This document shows positions 46,749 to 55,445 of a DNA stretch of 64,000 nt, piece by piece (positions within the stretch are counted from its first letter, which is position 1; each line of letters opens with the position of its first letter). This DNA is from Fibrobacterota bacterium (GTDB taxonomy: Bacteria; Fibrobacterota; Chitinivibrionia; Chitinivibrionales; Chitinispirillaceae): contig JAEWVR010000009.1 in NCBI GenBank assembly GCA_023459055.1, forward strand, positions 186,001 to 250,000, written 5' to 3'. The notes beneath the pieces are model-generated. The model worked only from the letters and a program-made list of their open reading frames with translations, was not told the origin of the DNA and did no database searches. A program made the translations under genes and the position numbers.

Positions 46749-49582
46749 CAGTTGCCTCCTTCCGGTAATGTCTGAGCTGGAACGAGGACAAAAACGCCGA
46801 TGATATCAGCAGGCAGGACGGGTTCAACAGCATATGATCCGCGGGCATTTGCCGCTTCACGTACCCTCCGGTGATCACTTAAAAGCTGTTCCGCGCGTTC
46901 TTTTGCAAGTGCATTAATCTGTGGCGTAATTTGTGGTATCATGTCAAGTGCCCATTGAACCTGACGGCTCTTGAGCGTATCAGCCATATCACGAGCAGGT
47001 GCAGCATCAAGTATCATATTAATTTCATTATCCGGCAAAAGCATACCATTTCGTACACCTATTATTACAGCTTCTTCAGCAAGCATCATTGTCGGTTGTG
47101 CAAACCGGTCCCGTTTAAGCGACAGCTGACTTCGTAATCGTAAAAGGTATATAACCGTACGTGATACAACAGATGTGGTAAATATCGCACCACATCGTGA
47201 GATCAACGAAGTATTCGATTGTGTCAATGCAGTTTCGGCAATAAAATCGGCTATTGCAGTAATTGCCGGATGTGTACGATGTACAAATGCACCCTGTTTT
47301 GGAGGGTAATGAAGATCAAACCGCTGCGGAAGTGATGCAGTTTCGATTCGTTCGCGAAGTGCAGAAGGCAGGTGTTCAACCGGAAGATGCCATCCTTTAT
47401 CTGATGTGTCAAGTGGTGCTGCGAGCGCTTTTGCAGCATCACTCACAAACTGTGCAACATCGGCTTCAGTACCAAGTGCTTTCATAGCCTTGTCCCATTC
47501 CGGAAGTACCTCACCGGGTTTAAGGGAGCGCTGAGCAAAGCGGGTAGTGTTGCGCTTCGCAGTTTCCCTGAAACTCTTCCAGTGTGCATCAAGATAACTC
47601 TCTTTTTGTATATCAAGTCCAAGCACACTAAAGAAATCCTCCTGAACAGAATCATCATCACTTTTAAGCAGTACACCGCTAACGATAGCCTGTGTCAGTT
47701 TCTCCTGATTTTCAGGCATTGAAACAGGTACACCGAGTTCTTTTTCTATCACTTTGACTTTTTTTAGTATATTGTCAAGTACAATTCCATCAACTGGGTT
47801 GTCTTCACCATAAATCATAACCATACGCACTATTTTTGAACGCTGCCCAAATCGGTCAACACGCCCTTCCCGCTGATCATGGCGTGTAGGATTCCATGAA
47901 AGATCGTAATGCACAACAGCATCAAAGGTTTCCTGAAGGTTTATACCTTCGGAAAGACAGTCTGTTGCAACGAGGATAGGTTTTGTACCATTAAGTTCGG
48001 CAATTCGTTGCTCGCGTTCATCAGGTGCAAGTTCGCCAGTTACCATTTCCACACGCATTGTTTTGAAATGCTGCTGCAGCTCTTCAAAGAGATAACGGGC
48101 AGTTGCGATATATCTGCAAAAGATTACCGGAGCGAATCCCTCTTTGACAAGTTCACCGACTTCTCTGATCAGTACTGAGAGTTTGGGATCATGTTTCTGC
48201 CCCAACAGCGCTGATGCAGATTTGATCATTGCTTCGATGTTCGCTGTCTGATTATTTTGGACCGTTCCCGGTTCAACATCGGATATTATAGCTGTTTCAT
48301 CTTCCACACCGTCAAGTATTGAATCAACGGGTATATCGTCCGGAGTATCATTATCAGGTGTAACAATTGTTCCGGATAGAAATGCATCCATACGTGTTTG
48401 CAATGCACGGACAGCTGCTGCAGGACTTGACGAAACGCAACGAAGAAGTGCAAGTGCAGACCACCATGATAAACGCTGCTGGAACGATGTCCCGTCCTTT
48501 GCGTTGATAATAATTGACCGGGCATATTTTCTTACATCACGATAAAATGATGTCCAAGCAGGGGATAATTTATAGGTCGGGTCAGGTGTTTTTCTCTGAC
48601 GATCGGGGAAGAGTGATGTATCCTGCCACTCTTCGATATCGGCACGGCGACGCTGTACAAAATGATCAGCAAGCCGTTTTCTGAGATCATCACGCAGATC
48701 TGAAGCAATCATAGTTTCCGCTGATAAATTTACAAAATCGGTATGCAGCAGTGAAAGCAGATTTGTAAAAGAATCCTGATCGCCACTATGTGGAGTTGCT
48801 GTAAGAAACAACATGTGCCGATCGTTTTTTTCAGAAAGCTTTCTAAGAAGCGAAAACCGTTGATGCCGTAGCGTACCGCTTCTGCTGCATGAATGGGCTT
48901 CATCAACGATTACAAAATCGGGACATGAATTCAAGAATTCATCACTGCGTTTACTTGACTTAATATAATCAAGTGAAATTATGGTAAAATGAAACTCTTT
49001 AAATATTGATGTACCATGCGGTAATCCACGTTCAAGCCGGCCAACTGTTGCTGGTCGTACGATTTCTGCCTGGATGTTGAATTTCAATGCGAGTTCGCGT
49101 TGCCACTGGTCACACAAGTGAGGTGGACAGAGCACTGCCGCAGAGTCAATTTCTCCACGGTCAAGCAACTCTCTTAAAACCAACCCGGCCTCAATGGTCT
49201 TTCCTATACCGACATCATCGGCAATAAGTAACCGGATAACTGGTTGTTTCAGCGCCAAAAGAAGTGGCACAAGTTGATACGCCCGTGGTTCCACTGCAAT
49301 ATTGCCAAAGGATCTGAACGGTCCGGCACCCGCACGTAATTTGAGCATTAGTGCCTGTTGCAAAAGTCTGACAGCACTCCGGTTCCCGGGCTTTGATGGA
49401 TCAGGCGGGTCAAACGTTGCGGGTTCAACTGTTTCGAGAGGAAGAAAAATTCGTGTAATATCGGTGTCTGAACCTGAAAGCGGACGCAGCGATAATATCA
49501 TCGTGTCCGAATCAGGAAGAACCACCCATTCCCGGCCTCTTGCTTTAACAAGTACACCGGGATTATATGTTGCAGTAACCAT
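46748..49582 (-). CDS. SNF2-family DEAH helicase (DrmD-like)
   Basis: A 944-residue SWI2/SNF2 ATPase. Walker A DDVGIGKTIEAGLVLREL near 122, DEAH box IVDEAHSC near 227, SAT motif FLTATPHSGD, and the C-terminal motor with TDCLSEGINLQ and HDQREGRVDRFGQ near 570. The N-terminus (GVLVKARGREWVVLPDSD) matches the beta-barrel start seen in DrmD-type DISARM helicases and RapA-like proteins. It begins 12 bases after the upstream helicase stop, with GGAG 7 bases from ATG. It probably moves along DNA for the system and works with the methyltransferase. Confidence 0.88.
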   Translation of the reverse strand: MVTATYNPGVLVKARGREWVVLPDSDTMILSLRPLSGSDTDITRIFLPLETVEPATFDPPDPSKPGNRSAVRLLQQALMLKLRAGAGPFRSFGNIAVEPRAYQLVPLLLALKQPVIRLLIADDVGIGKTIEAGLVLRELLDRGEIDSAAVLCPPHLCDQWQRELALKFNIQAEIVRPATVGRLERGLPHGTSIFKEFHFTIISLDYIKSSKRSDEFLNSCPDFVIVDEAHSCSRSGTLRHQRFSLLRKLSEKNDRHMLFLTATPHSGDQDSFTNLLSLLHTDFVNLSAETMIASDLRDDLRKRLADHFVQRRRADIEEWQDTSLFPDRQRKTPDPTYKLSPAWTSFYRDVRKYARSIIINAKDGTSFQQRLSWWSALALLRCVSSSPAAAVRALQTRMDAFLSGTIVTPDNDTPDDIPVDSILDGVEDETAIISDVEPGTVQNNQTANIEAMIKSASALLGQKHDPKLSVLIREVGELVKEGFAPVIFCRYIATARYLFEELQQHFKTMRVEMVTGELAPDEREQRIAELNGTKPILVATDCLSEGINLQETFDAVVHYDLSWNPTRHDQREGRVDRFGQRSKIVRMVMIYGEDNPVDGIVLDNILKKVKVIEKELGVPVSMPENQEKLTQAIVSGVLLKSDDDSVQEDFFSVLGLDIQKESYLDAHWKSFRETAKRNTTRFAQRSLKPGEVLPEWDKAMKALGTEADVAQFVSDAAKALAAPLDTSDKGWHLPVEHLPSALRERIETASLPQRFDLHYPPKQGAFVHRTHPAITAIADFIAETALTQSNTSLISRCGAIFTTSVVSRTVIYLLRLRSQLSLKRDRFAQPTMMLAEEAVIIGVRNGMLLPDNEINMILDAAPARDMADTLKSRQVQWALDMIPQITPQINALAKERAEQLLSDHRRVREAANARGSYAVEPVLPADIIGVFVLVPAQTLPEGGN

Positions 49583-49594
49583 TAGTAAACTCCA

Positions 49595-52500
49595 TTATTC
49601 TACAGATGGTGACCCGAAAATATCAGGATACGCAGCGCATACATGCTCCCACTGCTCTTTATCCTGTGGAAAACGGATCACCATATAACCATAATCTTCA
49701 AGCTGTGTCTGTTTTGTTGTGTCAATTGTCATCTGATACTCTGATGCATGATGTACACCATCAATGAATATGAGTGTCTGATGTTCCGAATAGGCAAAAT
49801 CGGGTCTGCATAGAACTTCCGAAATTGTAAAGTGTGCCCTGTCGGGAAGAATATACCGTTTTGCATAAATAAAGGCGAGCCACGCTTTTTCAAGTGATGA
49901 GCTGCAAAGTGTGACAAGCTCGGTGTAATGATGCTCCCGGTTCCCTGCAGTGGCGCCAACACCTACATCGGCCGTGACCATCTGCAATAGGATTTCAAGC
50001 ACCTGTTTATTTGTTCTGTCAATTATTGCATGTTCCGGCTGGTTGTAATACGATAAAAGACATTTATAACATGCTATTTCGCAGATTGTATTCTGTGCAT
50101 TCTGTGCAAGCAGATCATCGACTGTCGGAATGCTATCTTTATGTAAAGAATAGTGCATTAGCTCAAGTGCTTTACGTGCAACACCGCCAAGAGCATCGCG
50201 CTGTGTAGCAAGCCTTGTCAATACACCGGCGCCACCTTCGGATGCTTCATAAAAGAGTAGTGCCTGACGATTATCGCGATCTGGAAGCGGTTCTGCCATG
50301 AGTTCACTTTCCTCAAGCTGATACAGCGATTCAATAGCACGTTTGAGTGCATATTGCAGTGTAGCAAGGACCTGAGGCTCAAGTTGTTGATGCACTCGCA
50401 TAAGCAGCACATTGCGGCGGTCCTCAGTATATGGGCTTATCCGTTGTACAACACCGGTTGCCGTTTCGTCATCCTTCGCAGAATCATCATTGCCAAGCGG
50501 ATCTTCACTTTTGCTCCAGAATCCGGTTGTTGCATTGATATTAAATCCGAAGATAGATTTCTCTTTCCTGCGTTTCCAGCCGAAATTCATTCTTCGCACG
50601 GTTGCTGCCGGGCCGCATTGAAGCTCAATTATTTCCTCACCATTAACCGTAACCGTACTCACCCTTCTATTAAGCTTTCCGTCTTTCTTTACAAATTGAA
50701 CAGTCGTACGGAGATCATATCCCTGACGCAGCCGTTCTTCTTCATCACATGTGATACGATTTGCTTTACGGGTACTTACATTTTCAATTCTGTAAAGATT
50801 GTGAATTATGGATGCATCAACAAGTCGCGATTTACATAACACACAAAATTCGTCAGGCTTCTGTTCACCATAATGTCCATACCCGCAAACGCTGCAAACA
50901 CTTACCTGTTCTGTCGGCAACGCACTCTCGGCAGCACTATCACTATTTCTGGCGGTTAGTATCACCTGACGTACACGATACTGTGCACCTTCATGATAAA
51001 TAAGGCTATTAGGCCCGAATTCAGAAATAGCAAGAAAACGTGGTCTTGACAAATAGCTATCATATTTTTTCTTATAGCTTTGTGCAGGAATGTAGGCGCT
51101 TACGGGAAGTCGTGGGAAATTATATCCCGGTAAAAAACCTTCCCCAGCAAGATAGCGATACGTAGAGAAATCTGAATTCTGATTTGGCCGTGGTTCAAGC
51201 AGCAGTTTTTGTTGATTAAAAGCTTCATCATGGCGCCGTTTTGCTGCATTTCGTTCTTTCTCTGAAGCAGCCGGATTATCCATAATTCTGCGAGTTTCTT
51301 CCATCTGACGCCGTGTCGCTTTGTAAATATCACGCCACCGTCTGAGTGCATCATCAAATTTACGAAATGACCGGTGTAAAAGGGATACAAGCCACAAGTC
51401 AACCGATTCGTCAATTGGTTTATCATCAGCAAGCCATAATCCTATTGCCCGTTCGAACTCTTTTGGGGAGATCATTTTCATAATAGTACGTGCACGATTC
51501 AGCGTTGTTATTCGTATTGTTTCCTGGTCAAGCTGATCCTGAAAATGCTGAAGGAGCGGCATTGAATCAGGTTGATTCATGTCAAGCATCTCGTTAATTG
51601 TTGACGGCAATTTACAACCAGTAGAAGCAAGCCATGTTGCGTGGATATGTGCTGCAAGAAGATCATCATTGCACAAATCAAGTGATGGCGGTATTACTTC
51701 ACCGTGAATCATGCGAACAGGATCATTAAAAAAGTACTGATCATGTGGACTTTGTGCAGCACAATAGGTAATAACAAGTGCCGGTTGACCACTGCGACCC
51801 GCGCGTCCGCTGCGCTGCGCATAATTCGCGGGAGTTGGCGGCACATTTCGCATATACACCGTATTGAGTGTTGCAATATTAACACCAAGTTCCATTGTTG
51901 GGGAACAGTATAATATCTTTAATTCACCATTCCGGAATTTATCCTCCCTGTCTTCGCGTATTTCACTTTCCACCTGAGCTGTATGTTCATGGGCATGTAT
52001 GGAATGAAACAGTGTTATACCCTGCGTAAGATACGTGGCAACATCATCATACAACCCTGAAAAGAATTCATTGGTGACAGAATAGCGATCATGGATGATA
52101 TCACCCTGACAATGTCCATCACCGCGTTTCCATATCAGCAGATCACCCTTAAGTTGATATCCTTTACAATTTCTGTCAAGTTTTGTTTCGGCAAGATACC
52201 CGTGTTCGGTTGCGACATCGATTATTTGTCTGACAATCCGGTTGAACTCCTCTGTTGTCAATTTGAGATCTGAGCGTTCCCATACTGATGGTTTTTTAAG
52301 ATCAGTCCCTGCTTTGCTTCTAATACTTAACGATTCAAGTGTGTCATCAGTTCTTAAATTAATTGGTTTACTTCCAACAATCATCATTCGTGATGTAGCA
52401 ATATCAGCATCTTCAAAAATTCCCCATGGTTCTTTGAGATAACTTGCACTCTGTGTTCTTATCTGTTCACGGGTCATATCAGAAAGGTGATGAGAATGAA

Positions 52501-54835
52501 TACAGAGCTTTCGTCTCATATCATCAAAGATAATGGTGAGTACTTTCTTACGGACTGCAGGTGATGCATTTTTCAGCAGTGAATCACAGTTCTGCCAATG
52601 CGCATCGCTACATAGATCATCAATTTCCTCATAGTCAATTTTAAGAAGGCCAAGCTGTTCAAGATTCGGACTATTGTAGCGCCACCCTCTGCGTAAGTCA
52701 AGATAGAGACGATGTCCCAGAACGCGACGTATTGCGTCCTCTGCTCTCTTTTTGTTAATACCTCCGGTTACATTTGGTTCCTGAAGATATTCGGCACGGA
52801 TTGCCACATTGTCGGAATCAAATTTCAATGCCCTGAACACTTCATCAGCAAACGTATCTTCGCGTAAAAAACCATCAGGTGAATTTGAAATTGCAGCAAG
52901 AAGAGCACTTCTTAAGAGCAGCATCTGCATGAAATCATTAAAGTGCCCTGCCTGCAGAGATGCATCCTGACGGTTATCGGTAAATCCGAGCAGTTTACGG
53001 GCAGCATCATTCAGCTTTACTTTTGGATCGAGAAGGTAGCGCATTGAGTTCAGTGATATAATTGTTGTTGCAGAACTACGTCCTTCACCGCTAAGGCCAG
53101 GTAGTTTGATAGCATCTTTACCACGGTCATAATAAACGCCACATGCCGGACAAAAACGGAATGATCCGCGAAGCACTAGACACCGCATACCATCAGCCTG
53201 CACAAGCCCATCAGGTGCAACATTGATTACTTCCGGAATATATTCCCGAAATGAGGATTTTACTTCAGTAGGATTATCAGGGTTGATCCACATTTCCGGG
53301 ACATTGTCACTCGACTGTATATCTTTCCAAACAAAACCGGGATCCGGCATGATAAATGCATTACTTGTATTCTCATCGTCAATACTCATTTCATCAATAG
53401 CACGAGGTTCAAAACGCCAGGGTGATTCGCATTCCCATACAGGATGAAATTCCTGCCCGCAATGTCTGCAAAAATGGGTTGCAAACAGTCGCTTTGAGCG
53501 GTCACTTCCCGGAAGGTAAACCTGACTTGACAGATCACACGACCGTTTCGATGGATCTTCGATTGTGGCATACAAAGTACCTGCACCGGAGATAAACTGG
53601 TGCAATCTGTACGCAAAAAATGGTTTGTCCTCATGATTACGTGTGGTATAGGCAAGGAGAAGAAATTTCAGCAGATAGTCTTTACATTGAGCACTATCAA
53701 GTCCTGTTTCCCGACTGAGCTGCTCCACAATTGCTTTGACCTGCATAGGTTTATTACGTATCCAGACAGAATCCTCTTTTGTCAAACCGATACAGGCTTC
53801 GATCCAGCATGCAGCCGGATGTGTTGTAAGTTCGTTATACGCGAGTGTTTCCGGTACTCCATCCATTACTGCTTTTTGTAAACTTTTGCTGTTCCATCCA
53901 TCATTACCGATAGTTTTAAGTTCAAGTGTCTCCCCTATTACATCCTGAGGATTAACAATTGCTCCAAAAAGTGTTGATGCAACCGAGGCGACCGTTGATG
54001 CACGTTCGATTCGTTTTCCTTCAGTTGCCATAGTAGCAGAAGTACCGATCGTGAGCACGTTCGGGTTGAGTGCTTCACGAATTCTTCGCACAAGCAGAGC
54101 GACATCTGCACCTTGACGTCCGCGATAAGTATGGAGTTCATCAAGCACAAGGAATTCGAGCCCGTTGCAGTGTTCAATGATTTTTTTATCTTTATCACTA
54201 TCCTGCCGGGTCATCAGCAATTCGAGCATCATGAAGTTAGTAAGGATAATATCGGGTGGTGTTTGCGCCATTCGAAGGCGCTCTTCCTCACGTTCCTGTC
54301 CGGTATACCGACCATAGGTAACTGGTTTACCCGATGCGCCAAGATATTCATCAAGTTCATCAAGTTGACTATTTGCAAGTGCGTTCATCGGATATATTAT
54401 TATGGCACGGGTCCTTGGTGTTTTGTCAACATCTTTGGAAGCAAGAATGGAATTGACAATAGGAATAAAAAAGGTTAGTGATTTACCAGAACCGGTACCA
54501 GTGGTAACAACATAGCTTCGTTTGGCTGCTGCAATATTGATTGCCTGTTCCTGATGTAAAAAAAGTTTCAGCGATTTTTCATGTGGTGTTCCACGGTTAA
54601 TTCTGAAAATTGATTCTGTTTTAGGATGCAAAACTCCATTATTAACATATTCGCCAATAGTTTTTCCGGGTACAAAGGAGGGGTTCAACTGTAGGTATGG
54701 AGATGGCCAGTATGTTTCGTTTGCATAGTGTGAATCGATAAACGACCTGATATCAGGTGCTGCAGGACGCACAAAACTGGTTGTAAACCGCTCATAATCT
54801 TTTACAAGCTTATCCCGGAATTCAAATACATTCAT
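49595..54835 (-). CDS. YprA/MrfA-family helicase with DUF1998 and C-terminal nuclease-like domain
   Basis: The 1746-residue protein starts the operon. Helicase motifs: TGTGSGKSLTFFIP near 112, DELHTYRGRQGADV near 237, GTSATM, and QRSGRAGRSGQ near 1010. The MrfA/DrmB-type DUF1998 region follows: CSVCGYG ... CVLCKSRL near 1315, YEASEGGAGVL, and IACYKCLLSYYNQ near 1585, with four Cys suited to zinc or iron. The last ~115 residues (RPDFAY, TLIFIDGVHH, LEDYGYMVIRFP) resemble the Vsr/DUF559 nuclease fold. It combines what DISARM splits between DrmA and DrmB. ATG 54835 has AGGA upstream and a homologous start; 54868 is the longer alternative. Confidence 0.87.
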   Translation of the reverse strand: MNVFEFRDKLVKDYERFTTSFVRPAAPDIRSFIDSHYANETYWPSPYLQLNPSFVPGKTIGEYVNNGVLHPKTESIFRINRGTPHEKSLKLFLHQEQAINIAAAKRSYVVTTGTGSGKSLTFFIPIVNSILASKDVDKTPRTRAIIIYPMNALANSQLDELDEYLGASGKPVTYGRYTGQEREEERLRMAQTPPDIILTNFMMLELLMTRQDSDKDKKIIEHCNGLEFLVLDELHTYRGRQGADVALLVRRIREALNPNVLTIGTSATMATEGKRIERASTVASVASTLFGAIVNPQDVIGETLELKTIGNDGWNSKSLQKAVMDGVPETLAYNELTTHPAACWIEACIGLTKEDSVWIRNKPMQVKAIVEQLSRETGLDSAQCKDYLLKFLLLAYTTRNHEDKPFFAYRLHQFISGAGTLYATIEDPSKRSCDLSSQVYLPGSDRSKRLFATHFCRHCGQEFHPVWECESPWRFEPRAIDEMSIDDENTSNAFIMPDPGFVWKDIQSSDNVPEMWINPDNPTEVKSSFREYIPEVINVAPDGLVQADGMRCLVLRGSFRFCPACGVYYDRGKDAIKLPGLSGEGRSSATTIISLNSMRYLLDPKVKLNDAARKLLGFTDNRQDASLQAGHFNDFMQMLLLRSALLAAISNSPDGFLREDTFADEVFRALKFDSDNVAIRAEYLQEPNVTGGINKKRAEDAIRRVLGHRLYLDLRRGWRYNSPNLEQLGLLKIDYEEIDDLCSDAHWQNCDSLLKNASPAVRKKVLTIIFDDMRRKLCIHSHHLSDMTREQIRTQSASYLKEPWGIFEDADIATSRMMIVGSKPINLRTDDTLESLSIRSKAGTDLKKPSVWERSDLKLTTEEFNRIVRQIIDVATEHGYLAETKLDRNCKGYQLKGDLLIWKRGDGHCQGDIIHDRYSVTNEFFSGLYDDVATYLTQGITLFHSIHAHEHTAQVESEIREDREDKFRNGELKILYCSPTMELGVNIATLNTVYMRNVPPTPANYAQRSGRAGRSGQPALVITYCAAQSPHDQYFFNDPVRMIHGEVIPPSLDLCNDDLLAAHIHATWLASTGCKLPSTINEMLDMNQPDSMPLLQHFQDQLDQETIRITTLNRARTIMKMISPKEFERAIGLWLADDKPIDESVDLWLVSLLHRSFRKFDDALRRWRDIYKATRRQMEETRRIMDNPAASEKERNAAKRRHDEAFNQQKLLLEPRPNQNSDFSTYRYLAGEGFLPGYNFPRLPVSAYIPAQSYKKKYDSYLSRPRFLAISEFGPNSLIYHEGAQYRVRQVILTARNSDSAAESALPTEQVSVCSVCGYGHYGEQKPDEFCVLCKSRLVDASIIHNLYRIENVSTRKANRITCDEEERLRQGYDLRTTVQFVKKDGKLNRRVSTVTVNGEEIIELQCGPAATVRRMNFGWKRRKEKSIFGFNINATTGFWSKSEDPLGNDDSAKDDETATGVVQRISPYTEDRRNVLLMRVHQQLEPQVLATLQYALKRAIESLYQLEESELMAEPLPDRDNRQALLFYEASEGGAGVLTRLATQRDALGGVARKALELMHYSLHKDSIPTVDDLLAQNAQNTICEIACYKCLLSYYNQPEHAIIDRTNKQVLEILLQMVTADVGVGATAGNREHHYTELVTLCSSSLEKAWLAFIYAKRYILPDRAHFTISEVLCRPDFAYSEHQTLIFIDGVHHASEYQMTIDTTKQTQLEDYGYMVIRFPQDKEQWEHVCAAYPDIFGSPSVE

Positions 54836-55218
54836 AACGTTTCCTAAGTTGGTATACCGCAACGTCACCCGGTTGTGAATAGCTTAACCGATTGAATCTC
54901 AATATGTTATTGATTCAAAACAACAACGATGAACAATAATCAGTGTAAGAATCTACTGCCTGATTTTATCATATGTACAGAATGATTTCTACGTAGTTTA
55001 ATGATTTATAACTCGATATGTGTAGTAATATAAACGATTGGGCTTGGGGGAACAAGGGTGTGTCGGGGGTTTTTGATGGTGTGAAGGTGGATTGTTTTAA
55101 ATCTTTATAGATCTTTTTAATCGAGTATAATTTTTTTGATTATCTTGTATCCCAGGTGTAAAAAAAGGTTTATTTGAATGCATGGAATCTCTTTTCACCT
55201 GGATTTTGCTAGCAATGC
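54836..55218. promoter_or_regulatory. Upstream region of the defence block with long inverted repeat
   Basis: TTGAATCTCAATA / TATTGATTCAA at 54892-54918 forms a near-perfect inverted repeat 57 bases before the helicase start, a likely operator. A second stem, CCAGGTG/CACCTGG (55152-55158 with 55196-55202), lies just after the DUF1016 fragment and may end its transcript. No gene is seen. Confidence 0.5.
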
Positions 55219-55437
55219 TTACAAAGAGTCTGTATAGCATTGATAAAATTTACAAAAAGATGACAAATTTATTTCAGAACACCCTCCAATTTCAACGTTT
55301 TGAGCTAACTGTTTAAGCGATTGTGATCCATACGTTGCTCTGTTATTTCCCGTTTTTTCAAACTCAACAAAGTACCACCCAAACAACCAGTTACGAATCA
55401 CAAGAGCTACATCGACAGATCGGGATGCAAAATTCAC
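55219..55437 (-). pseudogene. DUF1016 (YhcG) N-terminal fragment
   Basis: The 72-codon frame (SVDVALVIRNWLFGWYFVEF ... NNRATYGSQSLKQLAQNV ...) follows the DUF1016 N-terminal pattern, R-N-W-L-F-G-W-Y-x-V-E-x-E then R-A-x-Y-G. Intact YhcG-type proteins are about 330-380 residues and end in a PD-(D/E)xK nuclease domain; everything after this helical part is missing. It starts with GTG just after the true end of the SWIM gene. Decay product or a stand-alone fragment; I favour decay. Confidence 0.6.
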
Positions 55438-55445
55438 TCAATTTA

